Origin: Draconibacterium orientale
GTDB taxonomy: Bacteria > Bacteroidota > Bacteroidia > Bacteroidales > UBA1556
Reading direction: 5' to 3'
Length of the DNA: 6,638 bases
NCBI GenBank assembly: GCA_022736595.1
Contig: DZDC01000123.1
Span: 1 to 6,638, forward strand
Part shown: piece by piece, positions 6,307 through 6,638 of the stretch
Position numbering within the stretch: the stretch's first letter is position 1
Layout of the letters: each line of letters opens with the position of its first letter
Made by a program: the position numbers and the translations under genes
Notes under the pieces: model-generated
What the model saw: only the letters and a program-made list of their open reading frames with translations
What the model was told of the DNA's origin: nothing
Databases searched by the model: none

Positions 6307-6638
6307 ATGTCGAAGCCAAAAGTACTCATCATCACCTATTACTGGCCACCCAGTGGTGGGGCAGGAGTGCAACGTTGGCTCAAATTTGCCAAGTATTTGC
6401 CCGAATTGGGTTTTGAAACTCATATTTATACCCCTTTTAATCCGGAAGCTCCAGCGCGTGACGAGAGCTTACTTAAGGATGTCAATCCCAATCTTACCGT
6501 TATTCGCAAGCCCATTTTTGAACCTTATGGCTTTTACAAAAAGTTTACAGGAAAAAAGGGCAATGTGAATGCTGGTTTTCTTTCAGAAGATAAAAACTCT
6601 CGCGAGAAGCTCAGTGAGAAAGTTAGTGTTTGGATTCG
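6307..6638 (+). CDS. Glycosyltransferase, GT4-like, N-terminal part (runs off the right edge)
   Basis: The frame opens at ATG 6307 with MSKPKVLIITYYWPPSGGAG and is still open at the window end, giving 110 codons. The first beta strand (VLIITYYWPP, 6-15) and the glycine-rich GGAGVQRWLKFAKYL (17-31) are the acceptor-side start of a GT-B fold seen in GT4-like (family 1 type) glycosyltransferases. The stretch IYTPFNPEAPARDESLLKDV (about 40-60) and 'RKPIFEPYGFYKKFTGKKG' (about 67-85) match a Bacteroidota subgroup I know only as 'glycosyltransferase'. The nucleotide-sugar-binding C-terminal half with its E-x7-E motif lies beyond the edge, so donor and acceptor cannot be judged. It is expected to be cytoplasmic. 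It begins 14 bp after the YfhO-family stop, with a purine-rich AAAGAAAG just before the ATG, so it is probably in the same operon. Confidence 0.9.
   Translation, partial: MSKPKVLIITYYWPPSGGAGVQRWLKFAKYLPELGFETHIYTPFNPEAPARDESLLKDVNPNLTVIRKPIFEPYGFYKKFTGKKGNVNAGFLSEDKNSREKLSEKVSVWI

Noticed and set aside
6353..6568. Plus-strand open frame in a different phase inside the glycosyltransferase
   Set aside because: The in-frame glycosyltransferase starting at 6307 has clear family motifs, so this frame is its shadow.

Overview
The window looks like chromosomal DNA from a member of the Bacteroidota, most likely the Flavobacteriales or a close relative. The basis is moderate-to-low GC, few Shine-Dalgarno sites, promoter-like sequences close to the Bacteroidota form TTG-N19-TAnnTTTG, and gene families typical of that phylum (DUF4834, a YfhO-family membrane protein, a DUF3887/alpha-beta hydrolase fusion). 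The genus cannot be told from the sequence.

The layout is two divergent gene sets around a 386-bp region (2898-3283). The minus-strand set reads right to left: rarA (2897-1626), a secreted DUF3887/alpha-beta hydrolase (1636-233) and the start of a lipoprotein gene that runs off the left edge (228-1). These three are packed tightly, with an 11-bp overlap and then a 4-bp gap, so they probably share a transcript. The plus-strand set is a small DUF4834 membrane protein (3284-3550), a 911-residue YfhO-family polytopic membrane protein (3557-6292) and the first 110 codons of a GT-B-type glycosyltransferase (6307 to the right edge). Their gaps are 6 and 14 bp, again operon-like. The plus-strand set points to assembly or decoration of an envelope glycan. 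The minus-strand set joins DNA-replication maintenance (RarA) to two exported proteins with no obvious functional link.

The most notable item lies between the two sets. A 50-codon minus-strand frame (3098-2946) begins with about 34 residues that read like the N-terminus of TrhO (the YceA-type, rhodanese-containing tRNA uridine-34 hydroxylase), then loses the similarity and stops. The similarity ends at a perfect 12-bp palindrome (2988-2999). A promoter-like TTG-N19-GATTTTTG lies just upstream. I read this as a truncated gene remnant whose promoter may now feed rarA. This rests on recalled family sequences and needs a database search.

I see no mobile element, CRISPR array, tRNA, rRNA or clear terminator, and no convincing new multi-gene system. 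The rest is an ordinary core-genome neighbourhood.
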